From an uncultured Ilumatobacter sp. (GTDB taxonomy: Bacteria > Actinomycetota > Acidimicrobiia > Acidimicrobiales > Ilumatobacteraceae), in assembly GCA_905480335.1 (NCBI GenBank), contig CAJQPY010000003.1:97457-161456 (forward strand): a stretch of 64,000 bases of DNA, written 5' to 3'. Within the stretch, counting starts at the first letter, position 1. Each line of letters starts with the position of its first letter. The notes under the pieces are model-generated. The model worked only from the letters and a program-made list of their open reading frames with translations, did no database searches and was not told where the DNA came from. The position numbers and the translations under genes were made by a program. Of this stretch, positions 16,363-25,720 are shown piece by piece.

Positions 16363-16989
16363 TCATGCGGTCATAAGAGCGACGGGCAAGCCGAGGCCGA
16401 CGGCAGCGCTGATCGTTGCGATGCGCCGACCCGGTTGCACGGCATCCTTCGGCAGGCTCACGCGATCCGCGCCAATGCGCGCGCACGCCATGTCTAGATC
16501 GTCGACGTTGAGAACCACGCCCCAAAAACGGGCTGGGCCCTCCGGAAGCTCGGGCAGCGACACAACCTCGACGATCAGCCCGCCCCGACCGAGCCGATGG
16601 AAACCCTGACGCATCTCACCCACCTCGCGCATCCGCTTCAACCCGCACCCGGTCGCCGACTCGATTGCGCCGGTCGTGCGTTCAAGGTCACATGTCATGA
16701 CCACCACGTGATCAAGTCCGCTCGCACCGACGTCATGCTGACCGAACATTGGGCTTGCCGCGCCCACGACCCTGGTCTGTAATCCGTCGATATCAGCGCC
16801 GTCGAGCGCTGCGTCGACACCGCTAAGCGCCCAGCCAGCGATCCCTATGTCGTCCGCAGCGGTAGGTGGGGTTATGCGCAGCGACGTGCCCATCAACGGG
16901 ACCAGACCGTCATCGGCTACCACCAGTCCCACCGATCGCCAGACCTCAGGGTCGCCGACGATGTCCAACCATTCCACTCGCGCCGACAT
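16363..16989 (-). CDS. VOC (glyoxalase-like) superfamily protein
   Basis: 208 residues with two paired beta-alpha-beta-beta-beta modules: WLDIVGDPEVWRSVGLVVADDGLVPLMGTSLRI in the N-terminal half and SGLDHVVVMTCDLERTTGAIESATGCGLKR in the C-terminal half. HVVV...FHRLGRGGLIVEVV follows the glyoxalase pattern of His and Glu metal ligands. Substrate unknown; the family includes dioxygenases, epimerases and resistance proteins. The ATG at 16989 (MSARVEWLD) is preferred to an upstream frame extension. Confidence 0.8.
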   Translation of the reverse strand: MSARVEWLDIVGDPEVWRSVGLVVADDGLVPLMGTSLRITPPTAADDIGIAGWALSGVDAALDGADIDGLQTRVVGAASPMFGQHDVGASGLDHVVVMTCDLERTTGAIESATGCGLKRMREVGEMRQGFHRLGRGGLIVEVVSLPELPEGPARFWGVVLNVDDLDMACARIGADRVSLPKDAVQPGRRIATISAAVGLGLPVALMTA

Positions 16990-17120
16990 CGTAAGATCCT
17001 CGCAGACCACCACCGAACCTTCCTGATCCGGACCCAGACGCTACGAGGCGCCCGTGCCGTGATCTCGGAAGATCAAGTCGCGAGCGCCTGAGCGACAGTT
17101 CGATTCGGTGACGCCGGGCG

Positions 17121-17204
17121 TCAGCGGCCCATGTTGGGGCGCTTGCCGTGGTTCGCCTTTGAGCGGCGGAGCCGGGCCTTACGCTTCTTGGTCTTCTTCG
17201 ACAT
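17121..17204 (-). CDS. Ribosomal protein bL37
   Basis: A 27-residue, highly basic protein starting MSKKTKKRKARLRRS and ending SKANHGKRPNMGR. The KANHGKRPN tail is the signature of bL37, a very small 50S subunit protein described from mycobacterial ribosomes and generally missed by gene finders. The ATG at 17204 has GAGG a few bases upstream. It stands alone between two gene-poor stretches. Confidence 0.85.
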   Translation of the reverse strand: MSKKTKKRKARLRRSKANHGKRPNMGR

Positions 17205-17676
17205 AAGGCCTCAAGCTTACGACCGTTTGGACGCGTCACCAACGGCGGCGGGCCAGAACGAGACCGCGATGGTGACGACCACCGTCTCGCACATCTACGC
17301 GATGCCGGCAGTGTTCGCCTCTAACTTGCGCTTGGCCGACCCGGTGGAGTCGTCCTCCTCGACAACACCACTGAGAAGGTCGGCGCCTTATCGCCGCCCG
17401 TCGAATGCGGCGGTCGTCCACATCGCTGCATCGCGTCGACGGCAGCAGAGAGCATGGAGATCCTCCGGACCGAGCCCGAGCGAACACACCACAGACCGAG
17501 TCGGACCAAGATGCTGATTCGTGCCGGCTTGCAGCATCGCCATCGATATTATTGGGGTAGCCCAGTCGTGCGCCCAGACGGGGAAGGTCCCGCGCAAATC
17601 GGAGTCGGCAAACATCACCTCGTTATCTCGACTCGCCGAGTCGGAAGACGTATCAGCCGGCCACTAACTTCGTGCG
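17205..17676. other. Gene-free stretch
   Basis: About 470 bases between bL37 and the serine hydrolase gene. Short open frames on both strands lack ribosome binding sites and family character. It must contain the promoters for bL37 (minus) and the serine hydrolase (plus), but I cannot place them with confidence. Confidence 0.5.
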
Positions 17677-18831
17677 ATGACCATCGAAATCCACGGAACC
17701 GTCGCCCCAGGGTTCGAAGCTGTTCGTGACGCCTTCGCTGCCAACTGGGAACAGAGCGGCGAAGTCGGCGCCTCGGTCAGCGCAACCGTGAACGGCGAGG
17801 TCGTGTTCGACTTGTGGGGCGGCACGGCTACTTACGACGACGGCGAACGCCCGTGGGAGAAAGACACGATCATCAACGTATGGTCAACCACTAAGACAAT
17901 GTCGTTCCTGTGTTGTCTTCTGCTCGCCGATCGCGGCGAACTCAACCTGTACGCACCGGTCGCAACGTACTGGCCCGAGTTTGCTGCCGGCGGCAAGGGG
18001 CAGGTGGCGACGCGCCACATCCTGGGCCATACAGCTGGCCTGTCGGGCTGGGATGAGCCGCTCACGATCAACGATCTACTCGACCACGACAAGCTCGTCG
18101 GGCTCCACGCGAACCAGGCGCCCTGGTGGGAGCCGGGATCCGGTTCGGGCTACCACGCCATCAGCCAGGGCTACCTGCTCGGCGAGATCGTTAAGCGCAT
18201 CTCGGGCCGCTCCCTCGGACAGTTCTTCGCCGACGAGATTGCGGGCCCACTCGGCGCCGACTTCCACATTGGTACCACCGCCGAACACGACTCACGTATT
18301 GCGCACGTCATCGCGCCGTCGTTGGGACTCGGGGAAGTTCCAAGCGCGTCGGACGTCGGTGAGTTGTCGATCGCCTGGCGCACGCTCAGCAACCCGATGG
18401 TGGACGCATCGTTCTCGTCCACACCGGCCTGGCGGCGCGCCGAGGTACCCGCCGCAGGCGGCCACGGAAACGCCCGCTCCGTCGCGGCGGTCCACACGCT
18501 CACAGCGAACGGTGGGTCAGCGAATGGGAAGCAGATCATCTCCGCCGAGGGCCTCGAACAGATCTTCGACGTCCAGGCCGAAGGGATGGACAAGGTGCTA
18601 CTTGGCACCGAACTGAAGCTCGGAATGGGCTTCGGCCTGCCAGGCCCGATGCTGCCGCTGCCCAACCCGCGCACCTGCTACTGGGGCGGCTGGGGCGGCT
18701 CGTTGGCGATCATCGACATGGACCTGAACCTCAGCTACAGCTACGTAATGAATAAAATGGAATCGTCGCTCACTGGCGATCCGCGCGGCGCCGGCCCCCT
18801 CCTTGCCGCCTACGGGATCCTCATGTCCTGA
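17677..18831 (+). CDS. Serine hydrolase, beta-lactamase/EstB type
   Basis: 384 residues of the class C beta-lactamase/penicillin-binding-protein-like esterase family. The nucleophile motif SxxK is STTK in VWSTTKTMSFL near residue 72. The Tyr motif is in SGYHAISQGYL (Y-x-I/S instead of Y-x-N), and ILGHTAGLSGW is the usual conserved loop. GGHGNARSVAAVHTL and the C-terminal YWGGWGGS match EstB-like esterases. There is no signal peptide, so a cytoplasmic esterase is more likely than a beta-lactamase. Confidence 0.88.
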   Translation: MTIEIHGTVAPGFEAVRDAFAANWEQSGEVGASVSATVNGEVVFDLWGGTATYDDGERPWEKDTIINVWSTTKTMSFLCCLLLADRGELNLYAPVATYWPEFAAGGKGQVATRHILGHTAGLSGWDEPLTINDLLDHDKLVGLHANQAPWWEPGSGSGYHAISQGYLLGEIVKRISGRSLGQFFADEIAGPLGADFHIGTTAEHDSRIAHVIAPSLGLGEVPSASDVGELSIAWRTLSNPMVDASFSSTPAWRRAEVPAAGGHGNARSVAAVHTLTANGGSANGKQIISAEGLEQIFDVQAEGMDKVLLGTELKLGMGFGLPGPMLPLPNPRTCYWGGWGGSLAIIDMDLNLSYSYVMNKMESSLTGDPRGAGPLLAAYGILMS

Positions 18832-18876
18832 TCCGACAGCTTCCGCGACGCCCGCAGGGCCAGGTAACAGCTTCAG

Positions 18877-19896
18877 TCAGGCGGCGATACCGGTCCAGGC
18901 AAGGAGTTCTTCGACCGGCTTGGTGTTGAGAATTCGTTCGATCGGCACACCGCAATCAGCGGCACGAGCGCACCCGAGCGCCTGCCATTCGAGCTGACCC
19001 GTCGCATGTGCGTCAGTATCGATCGTGAACCAGCAGCCATACTCGACTGCCATCCGCAACAACTCCCGCGGCGGGTCGAGACGCTCGGGCCGACAGTTGA
19101 TCTCGACCGCCGTGTCGAACTGCGCACAGGCGTCGAACACGCAGTCGGCATCGAAGTCGCTCGGTGGCCGCTTACCGATCATCCGCCCCGTGCAATGGCC
19201 GAGGATATCGACGTGAGGTGACGCGATGGCCCGCAGCATCCGCTCGGTCATCTGCTGGCGATCCATCCGCAACTTCGAGTGAACGCTTGCGACCACTACG
19301 TCGAGGCGGGCGAGCATCTCGTCAGACAGATCGAGCGCACCGTCTTCGAGGATGTCGACCTCCATCCCGGACAGAACCCGAAAGTCATGACCGGAGTCGG
19401 CGATCACCTCATTGACGACTTCGATCTGGCCGAGTTGCTCACTCAACCGCTCCTCATTCAACCCATGGGCGATCGTCAACCGGGCCGAGTGGTCGGTCTG
19501 CACCATGTACTCATGACCAATAGCGATAGCCGTGGCCGCCATCCGCTCGATCGGCGCTCCCCCGTCGCTCCAGGTCGAATGCATGTGGCAGTCGCCCCGC
19601 AACGCATCGCGATACGGGCGGGCCTGGTCGCTGACCTTGACCCGTGACGTGACCTCTAAATCAGTCAGGTACTCAACTGTGCGTCCAGCGAGCGCGTCGG
19701 CGATCACCTGCGCCGTCGCCGCACCGATTCCATCCAAGTGGATGAGCGTGTCATCATCGGCGCGCTGCGTGAGCTCGTCAGGATCGGTTGAACGCACGAC
19801 ATCGAGCGCCCGCACGAACGCCTTTGTTTTGAAACCCGACGCCTGCGCCCGGTCAAGGCAGTGAATCACGCGCAGCAAAGCGGCCTCGGGCGTCAT
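18877..19896 (-). CDS. PHP-domain protein with helix-hairpin-helix N-terminus
   Basis: 339 residues. The N-terminal part resembles the DNA polymerase X / HhH region (DDDTLIHLDGIGAATAQVIADAL). The remainder is a PHP metallo-phosphoesterase domain with DCHMHSTWSDG, MVQTDHS, LSGMEVDI, VVASVHSKL, ILGHCTGR and IDTDAHA, carrying the usual His/Asp metal ligands. The polymerase nucleotidyltransferase domain of PolX is absent, so this is the detached C-terminal half. It may act in DNA repair or as a general phosphoesterase. The ATG at 19896 gives a natural N-terminus. Confidence 0.87.
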   Translation of the reverse strand: MTPEAALLRVIHCLDRAQASGFKTKAFVRALDVVRSTDPDELTQRADDDTLIHLDGIGAATAQVIADALAGRTVEYLTDLEVTSRVKVSDQARPYRDALRGDCHMHSTWSDGGAPIERMAATAIAIGHEYMVQTDHSARLTIAHGLNEERLSEQLGQIEVVNEVIADSGHDFRVLSGMEVDILEDGALDLSDEMLARLDVVVASVHSKLRMDRQQMTERMLRAIASPHVDILGHCTGRMIGKRPPSDFDADCVFDACAQFDTAVEINCRPERLDPPRELLRMAVEYGCWFTIDTDAHATGQLEWQALGCARAADCGVPIERILNTKPVEELLAWTGIAA

Positions 19897-20059
19897 ACGA
19901 CGATCGTACCCCCGCCTGTCCGGGGGCTTCTGGGCCGATACGTTCCGGGCAGGCACCGCGGCTTTGGATTGAGCTCGGACTCGCCGTCACGTTGACCGCG
20001 CAAGTCTTTCTGGATCGGGTTCAACCCAGCCCAATGGGAACGCCAGGAGCGCTAGCCTC

Positions 20060-21157
20060 GTGAGCCGCATGGAACGCTTCGGTCTGGTCGGTCTCCCCAA
20101 CGCGGGCAAAAGCTCGTTGTACAACGCTCTAACCGGAGGTGGTGCGCTAGCTGCGCCGTATCCGTTCGCAACGAAGGACCCGAACATCGGTGTCGCCATG
20201 GTGCCCGACACCCGCCTTGACCAACTGTCTGAGATGTCGAAGTCGAAGAAGACCATTCACGCCCAGGTCGAAGTCGTCGACATCGGCGGACTCGTCGAGG
20301 GTGCCAGCACAGGCGAAGGTCTGGGCAACAAATTCCTCGCTAACATCCGCGAAGTTGACGCAATCGTGTTCGTTTTACGCGCGTTCGTCAACGACGACAT
20401 CGTCGGCCCCTGCGATCCCCTCGAGCACCTCCGTGTGGTCGAGATTGAACTTGCGCTCGCCGACCTCGAAACGATCGAGAAACGCCTCCACCAGACAAAG
20501 CGCGCCTCAAAACTCGACAAGTCATTGGTCGACGAGACCGAGGCACTGCAGGCCGCTCATGACGCGCTGGCCGATGGGCTGCCGCTCTATCGTGCCGGGC
20601 TCAGTGACGACGTCCGCGAAACGCTCCAGCCGTACTTCTTGCTAACCAACCGTCGTGTGCTGGTCGTCGTCAACGTCGGCGAGGACGACATTGAGGCCAT
20701 CCCAGAGCACGAGGCCCGCGTCGCTGCCGAGTTCAACAACGCCGGCGACAACGTCGAAATCATCGGCATGTGTGTCCAAATGGAAGCCGAAGCCGCTGCG
20801 ATCGACGACCCCGAGGAACGTGCCGAGATCCTCGAAGGCTTCGGGCTCGGCGAGGGTGCCCTGTTTCGAATGGTGCGCAGCGCGTACCACCTGCTCGGAC
20901 TACGGACGTACCTCACCACAGGTGACCAGGAATCACGCGCCTGGACATTTTACGAAGGCTCGACTGCGCCTGTGTGCGCCGGGCGGATCCACGGCGACTT
21001 CCAGCGCGGCTTCATTAAGGCCGAGGTCATCCAGTGGGACGAACTCCTCGAACTCGGCTCGTGGAACGCTGCCAAAGAAGTCGGCAAGATGCGCATGGAA
21101 GGCAAGGACTACATCGCGCAGGACGGCGACGTGATGGAGTTCCGCTTCAACGTTTGA
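20060..21157 (+). CDS. ychF: Redox-regulated ATPase/GTPase YchF
   Basis: Obg-family P-loop protein (365 residues) that binds the ribosome and hydrolyses ATP. G1 is GLPNAGKSSLYNAL, G3 is VVDIGGLVEGAS, and the G4 position reads NVGE, the NxxE form that explains ATP preference in YchF. The C-terminal TGS domain begins at LRTYLTTGDQESRAW and ends DYIAQDGDVMEFRFNV. The GTG at 20060 follows an AGGAG; an ATG at 20069 is also possible. Confidence 0.96.
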   Translation: MSRMERFGLVGLPNAGKSSLYNALTGGGALAAPYPFATKDPNIGVAMVPDTRLDQLSEMSKSKKTIHAQVEVVDIGGLVEGASTGEGLGNKFLANIREVDAIVFVLRAFVNDDIVGPCDPLEHLRVVEIELALADLETIEKRLHQTKRASKLDKSLVDETEALQAAHDALADGLPLYRAGLSDDVRETLQPYFLLTNRRVLVVVNVGEDDIEAIPEHEARVAAEFNNAGDNVEIIGMCVQMEAEAAAIDDPEERAEILEGFGLGEGALFRMVRSAYHLLGLRTYLTTGDQESRAWTFYEGSTAPVCAGRIHGDFQRGFIKAEVIQWDELLELGSWNAAKEVGKMRMEGKDYIAQDGDVMEFRFNV

Positions 21158-21198
21158 CGAGACCGCCCAACGCACCACCTGCGTGGCATGCTTAAGAG

Positions 21199-21537
21199 AT
21201 GCCCTGGCTCGTCAGCGACGCTCACGTGCTCGCATCGGCAAAACGCGCGACAACGCGCAGCGAACGCCGACACGGACTGCTGGGTCGCGATTCGTTCGAG
21301 GGGGCCCTAGTCATCGAGCCATGCCGGTGGGTCCACACCATCCGAATGCGCTTTCCGATCGACGTCGCCTTCCTCGACGCCGACGGGTTGGTCGTGCGCA
21401 CCGTGCAGATGCCGCGCCAGCGCATAGGGCTACCGGTGCCACGGGCGCAAATGGTGATCGAAGCCGAAGCCGGCGCGTTTGCACGCTGGGGGGTGCACGT
21501 CGGCGACGTCATCGAATTACGCGACGACGACCAATGA
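21199..21537 (+). CDS. DUF192 family protein
   Basis: 112 residues matching DUF192: RRHGLLGRDSFEGALVIEPCRWVHTIRMRFPIDVAFLDADG and the GLPVPRAQMVIEAEAGAFARWGV core. Function unknown; the family is widespread, sometimes secreted, but this copy has no signal peptide. Its stop overlaps the ATG of rsmI (ATGA), so it is translationally coupled to an rRNA modification enzyme. Confidence 0.9.
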   Translation: MPWLVSDAHVLASAKRATTRSERRHGLLGRDSFEGALVIEPCRWVHTIRMRFPIDVAFLDADGLVVRTVQMPRQRIGLPVPRAQMVIEAEAGAFARWGVHVGDVIELRDDDQ

Positions 21538-22391
21538 GCACTCTGTGGCTCGTTGCCACGCCGATCGGGAACCTCGGCGACTTAGCACCGCGGGCGGTCG
21601 ATGTGCTCGCCGCTGTGGAGCTCGTCTGCTGCGAGGACACACGCCGCACCGGAAACCTCCTCCGTCATGCAGGTATCCGTGCGAATCGACTGACGGTCTG
21701 CAACGAACACACCGAATTCGACCTCACCACCCAGGTCCTCGACGTCTTGTCGAGCGGGGCCAACGTGGCCGTTGTGAGCGATGCCGGGAGCCCAGGAATC
21801 TCCGACCCTGGCGAGCGCCTCGTCGCCGCAGCGATCGAGGCCGGCCACACCGTCAGCGCAGTTCCTGGTCCGAGTGCGGCAACGATGGCCGTAACCATCA
21901 GCGGGCTGCCGAGCGGCCGCCACGTAATGGAGGGTTTCCTTCCGCGTAAGGGCCGAGAACGAACCGAACGAATCGCCGAGATCGCCGCCGAGACCCGGAC
22001 GGTCGTGCTCTACGAAGCACCACACCGGATCGAACGCACCCTCAACGATCTGCTGAGTGCGTGTGGCACCGAGCGGACCGTGGCGGTCTCCCGCGAGCTC
22101 ACCAAACTGCATGAGCAGACCATTCGCGGGACCCTCGGATCGATCGAGGTGGACAAGCCGCGGGGTGAGTACGTCATCGTGCTCGGCGGCGTTTCGACCG
22201 AGCCCACCCCGATTCCCGATGATGACGTACGAGCCGCGTTGCGGTCATCGATCGCCGACGGTGCCTCCACCCGAGATGCCGCCGCATCAGTTGCTGCAAC
22301 AACCGGTCGGCGGCGCCGCGACGTGTACCAGATGGCACTAGGTCTGAATACGTCTCCGACGCCCGGACCTCTGACTGACCGGGCAAACTGA
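21534..22391 (+). CDS. rsmI: 16S rRNA (cytidine1402-2'-O)-methyltransferase
   Basis: SAM-dependent tetrapyrrole-methylase-fold enzyme of 285 residues. It opens LVATPIGNLGDLAPRAVDVL, and continues with VCCEDTRRTGNLL, SDAGSPGISDPGERLV, VPGPSAATMAVTISGLPSGRHVMEGFLPRKG and VLYEAPHRIERTL, all diagnostic of RsmI. It methylates the ribose of C1402 in the 30S decoding centre. The C-terminal part contains the usual helix-turn-helix-like tail (TRDAAASVAATTGRRRRDVYQMAL). Confidence 0.96.
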   Translation: MSTLWLVATPIGNLGDLAPRAVDVLAAVELVCCEDTRRTGNLLRHAGIRANRLTVCNEHTEFDLTTQVLDVLSSGANVAVVSDAGSPGISDPGERLVAAAIEAGHTVSAVPGPSAATMAVTISGLPSGRHVMEGFLPRKGRERTERIAEIAAETRTVVLYEAPHRIERTLNDLLSACGTERTVAVSRELTKLHEQTIRGTLGSIEVDKPRGEYVIVLGGVSTEPTPIPDDDVRAALRSSIADGASTRDAAASVAATTGRRRRDVYQMALGLNTSPTPGPLTDRAN

Positions 22392-22396
22392 AGGCT

Positions 22397-23212
22397 ATGA
22401 CAGAGTACGTTGCCGTCACTGGGAGTGGCCCCAGCGCGGCCTTCTTCGACCTCGACCGCACTCTGATCTCGGGCTCTTCAGCATTCACACTCGCCATCCA
22501 AGCGCGCAAGGCTGGCCTGGTCCCGACCCACCAGTTCGCCCGCGACGCCGGCAGCGCAGTGGCCTTCAAACTGTTTGGGGCGAGTGACGACACCAGCGAC
22601 CAGGTGCGCAAGCGAATTCTCGGCGCGGTCACCGGTCTACTCCAGGCCGACCTCCAGGCGCTCAACGCTGAAATCCTGCCCCGCCTCATCGAACGCGTGC
22701 GCCCCGAGGCGAAGCGGTTGCTCGAACGACACCGCCGTGCAGGCCGTGACACGTTCATCGTCTCCGCCGCGCCGCAGGAAATCGTCGAGCCGCTCGCCCA
22801 GGCGCTCGGTATGACCAGTGGTGTCGGAACTAGAAGTTGCGTCGACAACGGCGTCTACACGGGCGAGCTTGACGGGCCGTTCTGCTACGGCGAGGGCAAG
22901 GTCGAGGCAATGCAGGCGCTGGCATCGTGGAACAGCTACGACCTCGCCCAAAGCTACGCTTATAGCGACTCTGCAAGCGACCTGCCGATGCTTGAAGCAG
23001 TCGGTCACCCCGTCGCCGTCAACCCCGACTCGAAGCTCGAACGTCATGCCCGCCGCAACGGATGGCCGATTGTGATCTTCAGCCAGCGCACCAAGTCAGT
23101 GATCCGGCGCTCCCTCTCAGGAGTCGCCACAGCCGGTATCGGCGTCGGTGGTTTCGTAATCGGCACCCAAGTCGGCCGTCACCGTCGGTCGAACAGCATC
23201 TTTCGTCGATAA
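22397..23212 (+). CDS. HAD-superfamily IB phosphatase
   Basis: 271 residues. HAD motif I is FFDLDRTLISGSS near residue 18, motif II lies in DTFIVSAAPQEI, the Lys in GKVEAMQAL and motif III in YAYSDSASDLPMLEAVGHPVAVNPD. The subclass matches SerB-like/acyl-phosphate type IB hydrolases. A C-terminal glycine-rich hydrophobic segment (GVATAGIGVGGFVIGTQVG) could anchor it to the membrane. Its substrate cannot be told; related actinobacterial proteins act on lysophospholipids or glycerol phosphate. Confidence 0.88.
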   Translation: MTEYVAVTGSGPSAAFFDLDRTLISGSSAFTLAIQARKAGLVPTHQFARDAGSAVAFKLFGASDDTSDQVRKRILGAVTGLLQADLQALNAEILPRLIERVRPEAKRLLERHRRAGRDTFIVSAAPQEIVEPLAQALGMTSGVGTRSCVDNGVYTGELDGPFCYGEGKVEAMQALASWNSYDLAQSYAYSDSASDLPMLEAVGHPVAVNPDSKLERHARRNGWPIVIFSQRTKSVIRRSLSGVATAGIGVGGFVIGTQVGRHRRSNSIFRR

Positions 23213-23231
23213 GGCCCCGCTCTCCGTTCGT

Positions 23232-24023
23232 CTACGATCGCGGGGTGAGGGCCAATTGACGGGACTGGCACACAAGCGTTCCGGTCGAGTCCCACACCTC
23301 TCCTTCTGCGTCGAGGAGTCCGTCGTGAATGAAGCGGGACCGAAACGCGCAACGCAGCGGACCCGGCATCGGAACTCCCCGGATGTGCACGGTAAGTTCC
23401 ACCGTTGGCGCCCACGCAACGGGAAGACCGGCGTTAAACACCGGCGGTGGGAACGCGTCGGCCACGAGCAGCAACCCGATCACATCAACATGTTCGGCAT
23501 CGGCAAGCGCGAACCAGCCGGTCATCTCGGCACGTCCCGACGGCTCGCCACGGCGAAAACCTTCGTCACCCGGGCGCATCCGCACGTCGATCTGTTCCAT
23601 CAACGCCGGCTTGGGACCGTCGGTCGGCGACGGGGGCAATGCACAGTCATCCCAGTCAGGAAGGTCGATCGGCGCCTCCATCTGACGACTCGGGCCACCA
23701 GGCATCTGGTCACCGAACGTCCCAAGCAACTGGAGTGTTGGCTTCCCCGCGATCGACAACGTCGCTGTTGCCGTCGCCAGTCGCCGGCCCGACCGAACGA
23801 TCGAGACATCAATCTGACACTCGCCGGTCGGCGCCGGCCGCAGGTAATGTGCCGTCACGGTGAGCGGCGGTCGCCCGACCATATCGGTCATCGCCCGTCC
23901 GGCGATCGCCATCAGGTAGCCGCCGTTGGCATTCCCACCAATATCCCAACCTTCATGCACAGTTGCAGCGAAGCGGCCGCCGCCGCTCGGCGTCACAGCG
24001 GTTGCGTTGGAGAAGCGACTCAC
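23232..24023 (-). CDS. Acyl-CoA thioesterase family protein
   Basis: 263 residues with a double hotdog arrangement: HEGWDIGGNANGGYLMAIAGRAMTD and VTAHYLRPAPTGECQIDVSIVRSGRRLATATATL in the N-terminal half, WAPTVELTVHIRG...RSRFIHDGLLDAEGEVWDSTGTLVCQSRQLAL in the C-terminal half. This is the TesB-like thioesterase pattern that hydrolyses acyl-CoA. I chose a GTG at 24023 (VSRFSNA); the open frame continues to 24071. It points away from metG, and the two share an intergenic region of about 160 bases. Confidence 0.85.
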   Translation of the reverse strand: MSRFSNATAVTPSGGGRFAATVHEGWDIGGNANGGYLMAIAGRAMTDMVGRPPLTVTAHYLRPAPTGECQIDVSIVRSGRRLATATATLSIAGKPTLQLLGTFGDQMPGGPSRQMEAPIDLPDWDDCALPPSPTDGPKPALMEQIDVRMRPGDEGFRRGEPSGRAEMTGWFALADAEHVDVIGLLLVADAFPPPVFNAGLPVAWAPTVELTVHIRGVPMPGPLRCAFRSRFIHDGLLDAEGEVWDSTGTLVCQSRQLALTPRS

Positions 24024-24184
24024 GCAGCGCACCGTAGGCAATGCGGCATCGGCGGTCCGAACCACGACCATGTGACATCAGCTGCGTCCAGCGGTTGCCC
24101 TCGCAGACCCCACCGCGAACACCGACACGCAGCGGCATTGGAACATCGGGTCGGGCGGAGGAGTCCGGCAGTAACGTGCAGGCC

Positions 24185-25720
24185 GTGAGCCGGACGTACG
24201 TGACGACCCCGATCTACTACGTGAACGCGGAGCCCCACCTCGGGCATGCGTACACCACGATCATCGGTGATGCGATCACTCGTTGGAGCCGTCTGAACGG
24301 AAACCCCACCAAGTTCCTGACCGGCACCGATGAGCACGGCCTCAAGATCCAGCAGGCCGCCGAAGCCGCCGGTGTCACCCCACAGGCGTTTACTGACAAG
24401 ATCGCACCGAAGTTCGCCGCAGCCTGGGACAAGCTGAACATCGCGAACGACGACTTCATCCGAACGACCGAACGGCGCCACAAGGACGCTGTCGCCGAGT
24501 TGCTCCAACGCTGCTACGAAGCGGGCGACATTGAACTCGACACATTCGCTGGCAAGTACTGCGTCGCCTGCGAGGAGTACTACTCCGACGACGAACTGGT
24601 CTCAGTAAGCGGCGTCGTCGGTGAAGGCGAGTTATGTCCGATCCACCAGCGCCCGGTCGAGTACTTCGAGGAAGAGAACTACTTCTTCCGGCTCAGCCGC
24701 TTCCAGGACCTACTCCTCGATTGGTACGCCAAACACCCGAACGCGATGACCCCCGAACATCGCGGCAACGAAGCGCTCGGCCTAATCCGTAGCGGACTAC
24801 GCGACTTCTCGATCAGCCGCACCTCGCTCGAATGGGGCATCCCGCTCCCATGGGACCCGAAGCACGTCACCTATGTTTGGTTCGACGCGCTGACCAACTA
24901 TCTAGCCGCCGTCGGCTTCGGGTCGAGCGGCGCCGATGCAGCGGAGTACACCGACTGGTGGCCGCCAACCCATCTAATCGGCAAGGACATCGTCCGACAG
25001 CACTGCGTGTACTGGCCGGCGATGCTGATGTCGGCCGGCGTCGAACTTCCGAAGCGCTGGGCCATCGGCGGCTGGTTGCTCGTTGGCGGCGAGAAGATAT
25101 CGAAGACATCAGGCAACGTCGTAAACCCCCTCGACCTGATCGACGACGTCGGACTTGACGGCTTCCGATACTACGTCCTCGCCGAAACCCCGTACGGCAG
25201 CGACGGCGACTTCACGTACGAAGGCCTCGTCGGCCGTTACAACTCCGACCTTGCCAATAATCTGGGTAATCTCGCCGCCCGCATCGCCACCGTGGTTACC
25301 AAAAAGTGCGGCGGCGTCGGCACCGCCCCCGACCCGGACAGTCCGCTCGCTCCAGCTGCCGCAATAGCATTCACCAACTCCGCTGCGTGCTGGGACGAGA
25401 TCCAACCGAGCCGGGCGCTTGAGGCAACCTGGGGCCTCATTCGCGCCACCAACTCCCACCTCGAACAGAACGAACCGTGGAAAGCCGAACCAGGGCCCGA
25501 CGTCGACCGCGTGATGGGCGACGCCCTCGAAGCGCTACGGATCGTGGCCATTCTGTGCTCCCCGGCCATCCCCGAAACGGCCCAAGCGGTGTGGGAGCGG
25601 ATCGGCATGACCGGTCGAGTCGAGGAACAACGTTTACCCGGAGCAGTCGCATGGGGCGTCTATCCCGCTGGCAACGAGGTCACCAAGGGCGGCCCGCTGT
25701 TCCCCCGCATCAAGCTCTGA
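24185..25720 (+). CDS. metG: Methionyl-tRNA synthetase
   Basis: Class I synthetase, 511 residues, without the C-terminal tRNA-binding extension. The HIGH motif appears as PHLGHAYTT near residue 15, and the KMSKS motif as EKISKTSGN near residue 305. The connective-peptide region contains CVACEEYYSDDEL...CPIHQRPVEYFEEENYFFRLS, the usual zinc-type insert. The GTG at 24185 gives the conserved start SRTYVTTPIYYVN. Its TGA overlaps the ATG of tatD, so both are one operon. Confidence 0.97.
   Translation: MSRTYVTTPIYYVNAEPHLGHAYTTIIGDAITRWSRLNGNPTKFLTGTDEHGLKIQQAAEAAGVTPQAFTDKIAPKFAAAWDKLNIANDDFIRTTERRHKDAVAELLQRCYEAGDIELDTFAGKYCVACEEYYSDDELVSVSGVVGEGELCPIHQRPVEYFEEENYFFRLSRFQDLLLDWYAKHPNAMTPEHRGNEALGLIRSGLRDFSISRTSLEWGIPLPWDPKHVTYVWFDALTNYLAAVGFGSSGADAAEYTDWWPPTHLIGKDIVRQHCVYWPAMLMSAGVELPKRWAIGGWLLVGGEKISKTSGNVVNPLDLIDDVGLDGFRYYVLAETPYGSDGDFTYEGLVGRYNSDLANNLGNLAARIATVVTKKCGGVGTAPDPDSPLAPAAAIAFTNSAACWDEIQPSRALEATWGLIRATNSHLEQNEPWKAEPGPDVDRVMGDALEALRIVAILCSPAIPETAQAVWERIGMTGRVEEQRLPGAVAWGVYPAGNEVTKGGPLFPRIKL

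Noticed and set aside
23256-24188. 310-codon plus-strand frame opposite the thioesterase
   Set aside because: Arg/His-rich shadow composition; the minus-strand thioesterase explains the region.
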